From: Limanda limanda
Taxonomy: Eukaryota > Chordata > Actinopteri > Pleuronectiformes > Pleuronectidae
Direction of reading: 5' to 3'
DNA: 64,000 nt
Assembly: GCF_963576545.1 (NCBI RefSeq)
Contig: NC_083641.1
Coordinates: forward strand, 13,200,893 to 13,264,892
The notes under the pieces were generated by a model. That model was not told the DNA's origin. It worked only from the letters and a program-made list of their open reading frames with translations, and did not search any database. The position numbers and the translations under genes were made by a program. Shown in pieces: positions 24,836 through 36,862 of this stretch. Every line of letters begins with the position of its first letter. Position 1 is the stretch's first letter.

Positions 24836-27657
24836 ACACCCCACCTGCCAATGTCATCATCCACTGTGACTGCACATCCTCACATTTGCCAATTCAGTAG
24901 ATATGGGCCGACCCTATTTCCAACATCACAACACTAATTCTTTGTTCCTCGCTCCAAACTTCACTTCACACTGTGCTCAAATCATGCTTTTGTCTATTGG
25001 ATCCGTTTCTCCTGCGGCTGCGGCGTTTCTCCTGTCGCTGAGTGATGAAAATCCAAACATGGGAGGGGGTGTTTTACATTAACAGGGGCACAGCAGTGCA
25101 CCATTATGTGCTGCAGGGTTCAGAGCAAGAAATTTACACGAGCAGGGACCAGTGGGCTTCACCTGCCAGGACACTTTGAAATCCCATTTCTGATAAATGA
25201 CCACCGACACAAGGGCACCTTCACTTCACAACCACCCCCCGAGAGTGCTGAATAAATACGTGTTTCTGTGTGTGTCAGAGTTGGTATTTTTTCTTTGATG
25301 AATGGACTGTATTATTCAGTGTTGCTGAATTGTATCTCAAGTGCATCTCTGCAGGGTACCGAGCAAGGTCTGTCTCTCCCTCCTCAGATATGTGTTTGTG
25401 TTTTTGTAGAGCAACCTACACAGTCCTCTATCCCACTATGTCTTATCTGCAGGTAAACATACAGCGTGCAAGGTAGGAGTGCTTTCCATTCCCTCAGACA
25501 GAGAACTAATAATCCCGACACATTCATAGTCACTTGGCCGAGTTAATATAATCAAAAACCAGGTCAGAGAGCACAGGAGCTCACAGACACTGCAGATACA
25601 CACTGAGAGGCAGCATGCGGTGTCCCAGAGGGTCACTATGTCGATCAGCTCCCTGCTTGTTTGTTGTAGTTTCTGTAATAGAGTGAAATACAATAGTGAT
25701 TCGCTCAATGACCCTCCTGTCCACATTGTAACAGTTTGGGTCTGTGTGTCTTGATGGAAGCATTTTAGATGTGGAAAAGGGAAAGAACTTGGACATCCAC
25801 AAAACCTACAAGGAGATAGTAGACACTTAAAACTGTTTTTAAAATGATTTGACTGTTCTTTGATGAAAAACATTAATGCAGATCACATGTATTGGCTCAT
25901 AATGCTTCCTTAAAACCTACAGAACACACTGATGAAACAGTTCCCCTCTTCTTCACAGTAGGTGACACAATATAGCACATTTCACAATTTCATGTTACAA
26001 CATGTTCAAGAACCCATTTGGCAAGACTCCAAACCCCAAATTTCTCCTGGTGAATACACCATATTTCATGGAAACAGAAAATGCTAATTCTTTTTCCCCC
26101 TGCTTTTTCTTGAATTTGAAATCTGCCCTCGAAGCCGTCCTAGACACATTAATTCTACCTTTTGGTGAGTTGGTTTCAAACCTGTGAACATGGTGAATTG
26201 TAGCTGTTCAATGACATGACCAAAAAATGGGTTTCTGTGGTGGTAAACAACAATTTTGCCTCTGTATGAGCTGTAAATATTAAAAAGCATATATCTGGCT
26301 GTATAAATTTGTCTCACTCTGACTCGCACCTTTGCCTTCAGAGTAATAAAGAAAGCAAAGGCTGAGATGTGATTTGCTCAGTGTAAAATATAGCTGCACA
26401 TATGCAGAACTAAACATGGGAACCAGTGGCACATCATCAATTGTTTCCACGTGCGGAGGTTTGACTCCTCTGTCTTGCCCATCCCTGGCTTACACTGCTT
26501 TGTCAATTTTCGAGAGAAACCCAAAAATATACGTTAAAATTCTTTATGGTTACTTTGTATTGTTGATGGCTCAGATTATGCTACATGAACATAACGTGAC
26601 TTGTTATATCTATAAACTCTTACGCTTCATAAGGAATAGCCAGGGAAGACATTCAGACACACAGTAAAACTGAAATATGCTACTGCATCTCAAGAACATT
26701 TTATTTTCTACAGTTTGTTTCTACTTTGAAAATCACACACAAAAATCAATGAAAGCCCTGCAAATGTTGTGTTTGTCCACCAAGGTGCAGAAAGTTGATG
26801 TGGAGGAGAGAGAATCTATTCAGGAATTGTAAATTGCACCTGTCACATGCCAAATCATCCGTGGCCTCGCAGGAGTAACAATCAAAGAGGTGAAATCATC
26901 AGATCGGAGGCACATTCACAGCGTCCAATCGGAAAAACCGATGAGTCATCGTTCACCTCGAGTAGGCAGAAAGACTTTATAGGAGTTCTTCTTCGTCCAA
27001 AATGAGAATCTTCTCCAAGGAAAACTACTTAAAAAAAGTTTTGTGTTAGTTTTACCGAAGAGCAATTGTGAATACATTCCAATGGTTGTATAAAAATTCA
27101 GACAGAAGCTGTCCTCTGTGACTGTCCTGCATCCATAGATAATGCACAAGCTGAGTCAGCCCCATGTTTAGTAATTTATTATCCTCTGTGTGATACAATG
27201 CAGCTCATCCTTTTCAGTTAAAACTACTTCCTCCCACACCTATAGGGAGTTCATTTGAGATTTTGAGCATTTGTTATTTAGACTAATAGAGACAGTGTAC
27301 TCACCAGGGACACTAATAACATTGTGGCACTGTGAAGGACACTATGTTGTCCTGGAAAATTTCTGTTTACTCTGACAAAATGTAAAAGTTAATGGAGTTC
27401 GCCTGTTTGCAATTGGGGAGTAATCATAGACACAGGACTGTGTGTATACCAACATACTGTACATCTCACCTTCTCCGTTTTCCGCTACTGAAAGCAACAA
27501 CCTTTTCTTTCTTGGCTTGGAAAAAAAGTTGGAACATTTCTTCCACCGATTTCTAAGCCATTGTATGAAATCTATTTAAACTTGAGGTGGGTGGCCCTGC
27601 CCACGCTCCTTTTACAAAAAGAGTAGATGGTTTTCTCTTCATCTGGCATCGCTACAG
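23386..27657. other. Gene-free interval
   Basis: AT-rich to 24100, with (AC)n at 24786-24832. A 145-codon minus-strand frame at 25436-25873 and an 86-codon plus-strand frame at 24134-24394 show no recognisable domain, ordinary composition and no convincing start or splice context. I treat both as chance. Confidence 0.55.
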
Positions 27658-27696
27658 TCGCTCACCGCCGCCAGCGAGGCCGAGTTAGATAAGAAA
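27658..27696 (+). CDS. Candidate 39-bp coding microexon
   Basis: A good acceptor (pyrimidine-rich TTTTCTCTTCATCTGGCATCGCTACAG) is followed by 39 nt open in only one of three frames. The peptide is SLTAASEAELDKK, and a strong GTGAGT donor follows. The 39 nt carry six CpGs in an AT-rich setting. It is symmetric, phase 0 at both ends, so it could follow the phase-0 end of the candidate exon at 20206. I do not recognise the protein. Chance co-occurrence of splice motifs is quite possible. Confidence 0.28.
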
Positions 27697-27749
27697 GTGA
27701 GTGCAGAGGCAGTGGAGAGAGGCATCATGAGTAATAGACCGCAATATGA

Positions 27750-27897
27750 AGGGTGGATGGATCGATAGATGGATAGATAGATAGATAGAAGGATGGATAG
27801 ATGGATGGATAGATGAATTGATAGATGGAAATAAGATTTGATGGAAAGATGATGAGAGAAGGATAGGAGAATGGATGGATAGATGGATGGATATGTG
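27750..27897 (+). repeat. Degenerate (GATA)/(GATG) array
   Basis: About 150 bp of GATA, GATG and GGAT units with unique-looking insertions in the middle (GAATTGATAG, AAATAAGATTTG). Frames over it are artefacts. Confidence 0.9.
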
Positions 27898-30088
27898 TGT
27901 GATAGATACGAATAGTCAGGCAATTTAAAAACGCAAAAATGATTAATGTACTCTAAAGAAAAAAGCACTTTTCGCATCCATTTTCCCTCCAAATGTATTT
28001 AGGGTGTTGTTTGTGTGTTTGAGTGCCATTCTTTTTCTTTGCCATTCAATTTGCAGCCCTTCCATTGTGCTATTAGAGCCGCGCTGAATGGAGCCTTGAA
28101 TAGAGGGGGAGAATAAAAGGCTGAGAAGAAAGAGAAGAGCTGAGGAAGTGGGTGAAGAACGGCGAGGAAAGAGGTGTCAGTGTGTGATTTCCCTGTGGGA
28201 TTGAAGTAAAAGAGAGGGGCGTGTCGCTCTCTCTGTGACTCTCACACACTGGGTTTGTGTCCATATGTGCAACCAGTGTGTGTGTGTGTGTGTGTGTCGG
28301 GGGGGTTAACCCACGCACTGTTCTCTTGCACTGTGGCCCTCTGCTGTATTGACCCCTAATGTATTTCTGTCATGCTCCAGTTTCCCCACCGGACGGAAAT
28401 TTCAATAACCAGCCGCTCAGAAGCCTGCGTGTCGGTCTGAGGGTTTCTGTGTGTCAAGCTGCATGTATGTGGCCAGCACGTTCATCCGTGTGCATTTGTC
28501 GGTGAGTTTTTATCACTTTAGATTTCGCCTTTTTAGATATTGGTTCACTGCGGTCCGTATTGATCTAATTTGCACCAATAATGGATATCGATCGCCCCTC
28601 AACTTCCACAGGCACACACACAAACACACCCACCCACAAACACCTACACGTCCATGCACTCAAACTTACACTTAACATTTTCCATAGGCACAGAGGTCAG
28701 CATCCCTCAGGCGAATGTACCTTTTACTCTAAAAGCTCTGCTGTATCAAGAGGGATACATCGAGACATGTGAGTGGCTTTTAAATATCCCTGCGGAGAAA
28801 CTGACAGTTAACCGAAAAGGAAATATGAGCTTCAGTGTCTCTGTGGAGAGTCAATGTAAAAACGAGCTGCAAACTGCACAAAGAACTATATCCAAACCCT
28901 GACGTCCAGCTGCTGCGTCCCTGTCAACCTGTGCAGATTCCAATGCAAACTTTATGTGTGTGGACTTGAAATTGATCCTGTCTTCACACAGTTAAATATA
29001 AATGCATAATGCAAAGAACTTCATAAATTTAACCGTGCTCATCATTCTTATAAAATCAAATCAAAATTAGTTTGTTGTTCTAATTAATCACTTAATAGAG
29101 CGTAATAATGAACACCCACTTTGAGAAGGACTCTGGTTGCCGAAGTAACTTTGCCATTCATTATCTCCATTGACATTTCAGAAAGTCCTTAATAACAGAG
29201 TTTTAATTCTGGATTCATGACCGTAAAACATTTGATCCGGAACCAAAATATATTGGAAAGGTACAAGACTACGTTACTATTATTGAAAAAAGTACACATC
29301 CCATAAACCATTGTGAAAGATCCATTTTTAAATCATTAAAATCATGTTCACTCTGTGGTAGACATGATTGTGGTTAACATTTCCATGGAAACGGAGATTT
29401 GCGGAACTCACAGACATTACTATTACAGCCGAGGATTGTGGGTAGTGCAGGACTTCTCCTCGACATTGCAAATAAAACACATTTTTATTAAAAGCCAGTT
29501 GATATCATACAGACTTGTGGCCTCTACAGGAGAATCTAATATTGTTTCACAATCTCGTGGCTTGTTGTAAGTCTGCCTTGGATGGTTAAAATATTATGGC
29601 TTATAATCAAACATTTTATTGGGAAAATGAATGGGATTTTCACTTCCAGTACCAAACTTTTGAGCTCGATTGCAGACCCAGTTCAAACTAGTCCTGCTAG
29701 GGAAGATCTCACCTCATCCATGTATATTTTTCTTGTATAAAATTTGATGAAGGGAAACTTGAAATGTCTCCTTTGCAGCAGAATATATACCACATATTTG
29801 CAGCTTGTTTATTAAATACTCCCTCTGCTGTTGTCAGATCTCTGAATGACACTGAATTGTTTCCCCCGGCAGTTTATCTGATCATAACGTTCAGTGACAG
29901 AAGATACTTGATCAATTATTTGGTTCATGGTCTAAATGAGATGCATATTATACATGGATTAGCAATATAAATGTGGGCAAATTTTCATTATAAAAAATCA
30001 TATATTGTATTTGGGCCAATATGCTCAATCAACTGTAGTTGTTGACTTTCGAGGCAGAAAACATTGGTGCGGAAACTCAAATCCTCAC
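27898..30088. other. Mostly gene-free sequence
   Basis: Includes a short GT tract at about 28276-28297, a 7-base G run after it and the candidate exon at 28688-28768. An X-box-like ATTTCCATGGAAAC lies at 29379-29392. Nothing else is recognised. Confidence 0.55.
28688..28768 (+). CDS. Candidate 81-bp coding exon
   Basis: Acceptor CTTAACATTTTCCATAG, 81 nt, donor GTGAGT. The length is a multiple of three with phase-1 boundaries. The open peptide includes TEVSIPQANVPFTLKALLY. It is not recognised. The frame stays open past the donor to 28902, which slightly weakens the case for selection at the splice site. The phase does not fit directly onto the candidate exon at 27658, so they are probably not neighbouring exons of one transcript. 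Confidence 0.22.
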
Positions 30089-30355
30089 CGTGTCACTGTT
30101 CTGACTCTTTGCAGATGACTCATCCCTTTTCTGCTGAGGGAAGATGTGTTTGATATGGTAGGTGGGGATTTGGTCACAGTCATCAGTGAAATGTCAGGGA
30201 GGAAAGGGAGCCCTTCCTCCTTGTTACAGCTCAGCACAGGCTCTGACAATGCGTCAGGGTTGTAATGGGACGTGCGGCAGCCTTCCACCGAGCGCATCCA
30301 GGTGAAGAGGTCGCCTGTGGGCTGCAGGAGGCGGGGCTCTGAATACGGGCTCACG
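30089..30355 (-). CDS. Candidate 267-bp coding exon, unidentified gene
   Basis: On the minus strand, an acceptor-like TTTGACATTGGTGTAG precedes 267 open nucleotides that end at GACACG|GTGAGG. The length is exactly 89 codons with phase-2 boundaries at both ends, so it is a symmetric exon. GC content is visibly higher than in the flanks. The peptide contains YSEPRLLQPTGDLFTWMRS, then CNKEEGLPFLPDIS, then a Ser/Thr-rich stretch ending in RKGMSHLQRVRTVT. I see no signal peptide, transmembrane segment or named domain. The Ser/Thr/Pro richness suits a disordered part of a larger protein. The plus strand has a strong acceptor-like sequence at 30095-30113 but every plus frame soon stops. I found no partner exons on the minus strand, so this may be an isolated exon of a gene with large introns, or chance. 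Confidence 0.42.
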
Positions 30356-33300
30356 CTACACCAATGTCAAAGATTTGCTGTGATTGTGTGAGTCGGGGCC
30401 TAAGGGCGTCGCTGTGTGCTACAGGAGATTAGTATGGCTGTGACAGATGTTTTTTTGATAACACTACCTGTTTGGTTGAATAATCTGAACAAACTGATGT
30501 GTCTCTGATAAGAATCATGAAGTCAAGGCTTCAGCTCTGCTTTGTTCACGCCCGGAATCAACCAAAAACATTCACGAGAAGAAACTCAGAACAATATACT
30601 TTTTTAAAGAGACTTGAAAGTTTTCTATTTAAATAAAGCAAAGTTGAGCCGGGTAAACTTTTTCACGAAGAGCATAGAAAATTAGCCGAGTGAAAGTCAG
30701 TGTACAGTTTTACAGCGAAAACCAATTAGCTGCCTTTGTCAGCTATAAAATGTCCTTTCAATAAGCTCTTCAAAACAAATCATCAGAGTTCAAAAAGTGA
30801 GTTTGAGTTGTTTATCATCAAGGACGACTAAAAAGTGACTGGATCAGTCAATAGCAGAAATGCATTGACATAAGGAAACAGGGGCCACGACGGTGCAAAC
30901 CTATTCGCCCAAGATGAACTATTAAATTCACGATCCTTTTTAACATTAATTTTTATGTTAACCTGATGCTGACCTGCAGTTGCGCCTGATTTCAACATTT
31001 CATCTCGACAGACAGTGAAGTTTATCATGCCTCAGCTGTCTTCTCTCCCATGATGCAACTTGGCAGCTCATTGACCAAAACCTCTTATTTGATTTTCTTT
31101 TCTTTGCTTCCTCTCATTGTTATTCTATCTGACGCTCTCTGTGTTTTATCTAAAAAAAATTCTGTCTCTTTTTTTATTGTGCAGACATATCATGCAAACA
31201 TTTCCTTGACAGCCACGTAGTCCTCAGTGTCTCCTAATCGCGATCCGTTCTCTGAAGAGTCTCGCCACGTCATGTTTCACGGGCTCGGCTGTAATCCAGC
31301 GTCAAAGCATGTAACTGCTGAACCACTCGACAGGCGTAAAACAGCGGTAGGTCTAATTTGTCATTCACCGCCGCTTCAACATGGCCAGAACGTCAGAGCA
31401 GGGTGGATGCTCTGTCCGTCTTTTCACTTGTGGGTCACATTTGATCAGAGTCGGACCTTCCAAAGCTTCAGTCTACAGATGCAGAAACATGGCAGGATGT
31501 ATCCACGCTCTTTTGATCAATTTTACAGGGAGTTTCAACATCAGGGTTTGTTAAAATTTTAATAAGGGCAGAACCTCAGAACTGTTCCGTTGACACAATG
31601 TAAAAAAAATGTTTTGCTGTCGGGGAGACTGAATGGCATGAAACCGCGCTAATGTGTTCCAGCCTCGGCTAATCCTGTTTGACCCAGTACAGAGAGAGAA
31701 AAACCCAGAAGGATTTCTTTCTTTCCACTCATGCCATTTGACGTGCACAATTTGATTTAACAAAATGCTTCCTGTGGGCTGTGACATCAAATACAAATAA
31801 ATGACAGAATTCAATCCGGTAAAAGGACCGACTGCAAGGTACAAACACACCACAAGCTTTAAAAAAAACAAAATTGATCAAACATCAGTTAGTTGTTCTC
31901 TGAAAACACAAACTCCTACACCAGCTTTATCACAACTGCTTGAATGATTTTCATGAAAAAACATAGGATTTCTAATCATTAGTTGACATATGGGAAAGTT
32001 TATGGTGACAAACACGATCAAATAAACATGTTGGCATATACAGTAATGCCCTCATGACATCATTGGAACCAACCGTGCTGTAAGTTTGTGGGTGCAACAT
32101 GAAGGAATTTACAGTAAACCAAAAACAGCCTGAGCAGGATGTTACTACTTGGCTAAATCTTTATTGTCTGTTAAATCCTCTTCTATACTCTTTATATCTA
32201 ATTAGTATGAAATACTATTTTTGTCGTCAGCTTTGATGATAGGCTTGGCACCATGTAGAGAACATATGGTCGACAACCGCTGCTGAACTGCAGCACTGCA
32301 GGGGGAAACAAGGAAATCAGCAGTACGCGAAACATGATTTATTATAGGATCATACAATCTGAACCCGCACAAGTGAGGCATGAACAAATAAAACAAGAGA
32401 GGAGATAACGTTCCACCTCACATGGTCTGATTAGTACAAACAACACTAACTGTCAGTTCACAGGAAAACTATTTAACCTGTTTGTTAACACATGTTAATA
32501 AACTCGTTTTCTCTGTTGCCTTAACAAATGGTTGTTAAATTGAAAACTTTTGAGTCACACAGACTAACATCATTGTCTGAATTGCTACTATTTTTCTTCA
32601 GTTTCAAAAAAGTCACTTATTCATTTCAAACAAAGATATGTTGAGTCAGAAAAAAGACGGCATGCAGACTACCTTCATTAATCATATCAAATTGTTTATG
32701 TTTACTGGGGTATGGAATGCTTTTCATACATACCTTCATCATGATCACCATATTTTTAATTTTTATGAAAAGAAACAACAATCACATAAAGTTTCAATCA
32801 TACTTTTGGGAAATCAGTCAAAGAAGAATTTCTGTAAAGGCTTTAACTCTCATATAGATTTTACTGTCATGAATGAATGGATTTCCATTAAATTGCTCTC
32901 TGATGTTTTATAGACGAGATATTTGGGTGTTTATGTTTGGCTAGAGGCATCGAGTCACAATATTTGTCTGCGCAATGAAATTATTCACTCTGTGAAGAAT
33001 TGAATACTGAGGGAAATATCTTGGAATGTGCACGAGCTGATTGGTTTAACACATCTAACCGTCTAGTTTTTACAGCATCTTGTCTGACAGCAGTAGACAT
33101 TTCTGCTATCGAAACAATTGAATAAGATTGTTATGTGGTTTAATGGACTGAAATATGTATGAAAACTATACTTTCTATGAAAATAATTGCCCCTTGTTAG
33201 ACTGTCCTGTCGTTTGTTGAAGCAAAGTAAAGGATTGAATTCTAACGTATTAAAGACATTTGTAGACTACAAATGTGTACGTGGACCTTTGCCCAACAAA

Positions 33301-36140
33301 ATCCATTTTATATCAGTAACAGTGTGTTTGCTGAGCCCATCGATGAATGGGTGTAAAGTTCCTCTGTCCTCGAGTGCAAAATACAGATAAGGGACAAGAT
33401 GAGAATTCAATTTTAGCAAGTCAGCAGGTGAAATACAAGCAAAAAAGAGCACACTCCCAGTGCCCTGAAAGATAAAACAATGGAGTCTTTGAAACTGAAC
33501 AGTGGTGTATTATCTCCTCCGCTGACTCGATGATGCAGCCAACTCAATATTGTCCCTGCTGCTCCGAACGATTCATCATTTTCAGTAGAATACTTTTAGT
33601 CATCAATTTATATGTATACAATTGCACGCTACTTTATAAAACCCAGCATCATGGTCATGTCGTCCAAGGCTTTGCAGCTGCACTGTAGCTTCTGTTGTAC
33701 CTAAATGGGTCAAAATGTTAATTTCATTTATTATTATTATTGAATCAAATTTCAGTAATCTTTGAGTTTTCATTGATCACACTGTAAAACTTTACCTCCC
33801 AGATCGTACACGTTGTACTTCCACTTATCCTTTTGACCCTTTTTTGTTTTATTGTACAATTAAAGATTTAATTTAAATGTTTGGAGGTAAAACACCCTGT
33901 ACTTTCAAAAACTGTACTACATCACACAGCCGTTAGAAAATTTGGACCAACCCCAGGAATATTTTATGAGCCTGCAGTATATTGAATGACAGTACGTCCC
34001 AGTATTTGCTGCCCCACTACTCCACTTTCTACTTTGTTGATTGAAAGCTTTTACTGTATTTCCTGTTGTTCACACCTTTATTTCCCTTAAGTGTTTCTGC
34101 CGCCGTGTCTCCATTTTGAACTCACACCATATAACAACATCTCAGCTTCTCTAGATTATTTATAGCTGCTGCTGCTCATACAAACATGGAAACAAAACTC
34201 ACATTGGGATTGTAAACAATGCAAATTGTCTATTGGAATTAGTTTGAAAAGCCTTTTGAAGAAACAAGGCTAACAGTAATAGGAATACATATGAAATGTC
34301 TCTAAAGAACATACACACCAGTCCACCTATTTTTGGCTATAGGAACATTTGAATATTCACACTGTTTAACAATTAAGCACTAAATCACATGATACATTGT
34401 CTCAGGTCACCTTACATAATAAAGCGTTTACAATAGAGTGTTTCATTGGTGTGATATCTTAAGAATTGAAGGGATCGTGTCTGATTAAGTGCTGTAATTA
34501 ACTTTTCCTGGCAGATTCACTTTATCGTCAAGTGCATTGTTCTCCATTCTTACCCCTGCACCACGATTTACCTCCCTCACCTGCACACGCAGCTTTCTGC
34601 AGTTTTTCCCTTTTCTCAAACAGACAGAGGGCATGGTGACAGCTGTCTTGGAAATGTGATAAAAAGAGCATGTTGGTTGAAGAAGTGAGTGACAAACCCC
34701 TTACTCAGCAAACAGTCGTATGTCTTGCAGCAGTATTGCGAAAGTTGGAGTATAGAGCTTCCTCCTCTGCCATGGATTTCTCCCCAGAACATTTTGTGAC
34801 TTTTTCCTCAAATCTGAGAGACGGAAAAAAACCTGGGACAAAAAAAATGTCACTGATGTGTTTATGTCAAGGGGTGAAACATTTTTTTGCTCCTGCACAT
34901 TTTTGTCATTAAGAATGGATGTTATAGATATGATCTTAAATACTGTTTATGGTTAGTACAATTCCAGACTATAGAGTCACTTTCAGACGTGCACTGAACT
35001 CTGGCTAATCTCCTGAAATGTATCCGGAGGGGTTGGATGTGAGAAAGCAAAAGTCACAGTCAGAGGGTCCAGACTTTCCTCAGAGCTTCTCCCGCCGCCC
35101 CCCTAGAAACTCTGGATAATCTTCAAGTGAGCCCACGTGTGAAAGCAGCAGGATAATGTCCAGGGGATTCACAGCGAGCGAGTAGGCGTGCTGATGACAT
35201 TTCTAACACGTGAAGGATGCTAAACGAAAGAAAAAAAATGAATACAGATAACTCAGAATGAAAAAGAGTTGCCATGCATGTAGAAGACGCTAACAAAGAT
35301 GTCAATAAAGGACAAAAAGATTCAAGAGCTTTTGGTGATGTTGGTGTCAACGAGCTCTAAATAAAAACAAGTAATCTCTACAGTAGAATAATGAGACAAA
35401 CGGCAGAGAAAGTCCGGACTCAATTTTATATAAACACCAATTTACAAACCTAAAAATTCCATACTACATTAGGTTAAAATCAAAAAAAGAAATACATTTT
35501 AAAAAATGTCACTGTGTTAATATCAATTTAATTTGAACAAAAATATTTCATTTGAGTGTTACTAATTGAGGTCATTTACCAATAATTGCTGCAGCAATTA
35601 TCGCTTCAGTGTATTATTTATACTTGGTTTCATCAATTTTTAAAAAAAAATACTACGATATTGCTGCCTGATGGTTTTATCACTAATGTGCCACATGTCG
35701 TGAGGTGTTTGAGCTGGATGATGAACAAAGGTACAACAGTTCACATCCTGAGTCCTGCATGTGTTTTCATATAAAAAATAAATATAAAAAAATAATAATT
35801 GAATTTAAAATGAATAAGCACATGGGAATAGACGCTGCCATGTGTTTTAATTTAGGAAACCAAAGCACTTTGGTTGGGATTAGTAAGAGATTGTGGTTTG
35901 TTTAAAATCCTAATTAAGTAAATATCTCATGTCGTTCAAGTCACTTGAAGCTTTTTCCTTGGCAAACATATCTTTTGAAATAGTGTGTTGAGATTATCTT
36001 TCTTGCTTGTCTTGCTGTATCTTATGTTAACGGCAGAGGAAGCAGCAGGTCTTTGGTTTGGATAGAACAGGATTGAATATTTGCAATGTGAACTCACACC
36101 TAGCATCAGCTGCTGATTGTCTCCCACATGTTCAGCAGGA
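30356..36140. other. Gene-free interval
   Basis: Mostly AT-rich and free of long microsatellites. A moderately CpG-rich patch at 31220-31460 overlaps a 111-codon plus-strand frame without recognisable features. Nothing else is supported. Confidence 0.55.
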
Positions 36141-36149
36141 TGTTACTCC

Positions 36150-36535
36150 AAAGTGTTAGGTAAGGTTAATTAACTAAAGAGCCAATTAAGCAAAGGTCAC
36201 TGAGCCGACCCATGATCCCCGGATCGATGATCTGTATTGTTTTCTTTAACCATTATTCTCTTTCTTCCTGACTCCTCCCCCCCCTTTCACTTCCTCAATC
36301 TCAGCCTGTTCCTCTCCATCTGCTGCTCTGTGTCCATTTGTCTCCTTGTCCTTTTCCCCTGCATGCACTTACAGTATGCGTCACTTGTCTGTCAAGCATT
36401 TACAGTCAATTATCCGCCTCCTCTAAAGAGCTAATCTTAATGTTTACCCAGGCATCGATTAGCCAATAGAAGCCAGGTGGCCATTGATTATGCCACCAAT
36501 TGAATTGCTCCCTAGAGAAGCAGCTTAAGGACAGT
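36150..36535. promoter_or_regulatory. Candidate conserved non-coding element
   Basis: Microsatellite-free sequence dense in developmental transcription-factor-type motifs: GGTTAATTAACTAA, AATGTTTACCC (Fox-type TGTTTAC), GCATCGATTAGCC, CACCAATTGAATTG and CCAATAGAAG. No reading frame or repeat explains it. This is only an impression from one sequence; conservation has not been measured. Confidence 0.22.
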
Positions 36536-36828
36536 TGCGAGTCACGTAACGGTCACATTTAGGCAGGAAGAGAGAGAGACAGGAAGAGAGACAGGCAGAC
36601 AGACAGACTGTCGGGCAGCAGCTGGGTACATAGATCATAATTTTAAAAAAGGAGGGTGCAGACAAAGCAAACAGAAATGTCCTGTAATATAATAATCATG
36701 ATCACATTACCACCTTTTATTATGATATTTTGTTAGGGCCCCTCATTACTATGCTGAGAAAATCTCATTTCTGCCCATAATCAAATGCATTTTGAATTTG
36801 GTGGCACCTGGGCCAAGTATGGTGAGCA

Positions 36829-36860
<32 letters not shown>
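36829..36860. repeat. (CA)n microsatellite, short
   Basis: About 32 bp of pure CA in otherwise unremarkable sequence. Confidence 0.95.

Positions 36861-36862
<2 letters not shown>

Noticed and set aside
25436..25873. 145-codon minus-strand ORF as a gene
   Set aside because: Ordinary composition, no recognised motif and no start context.
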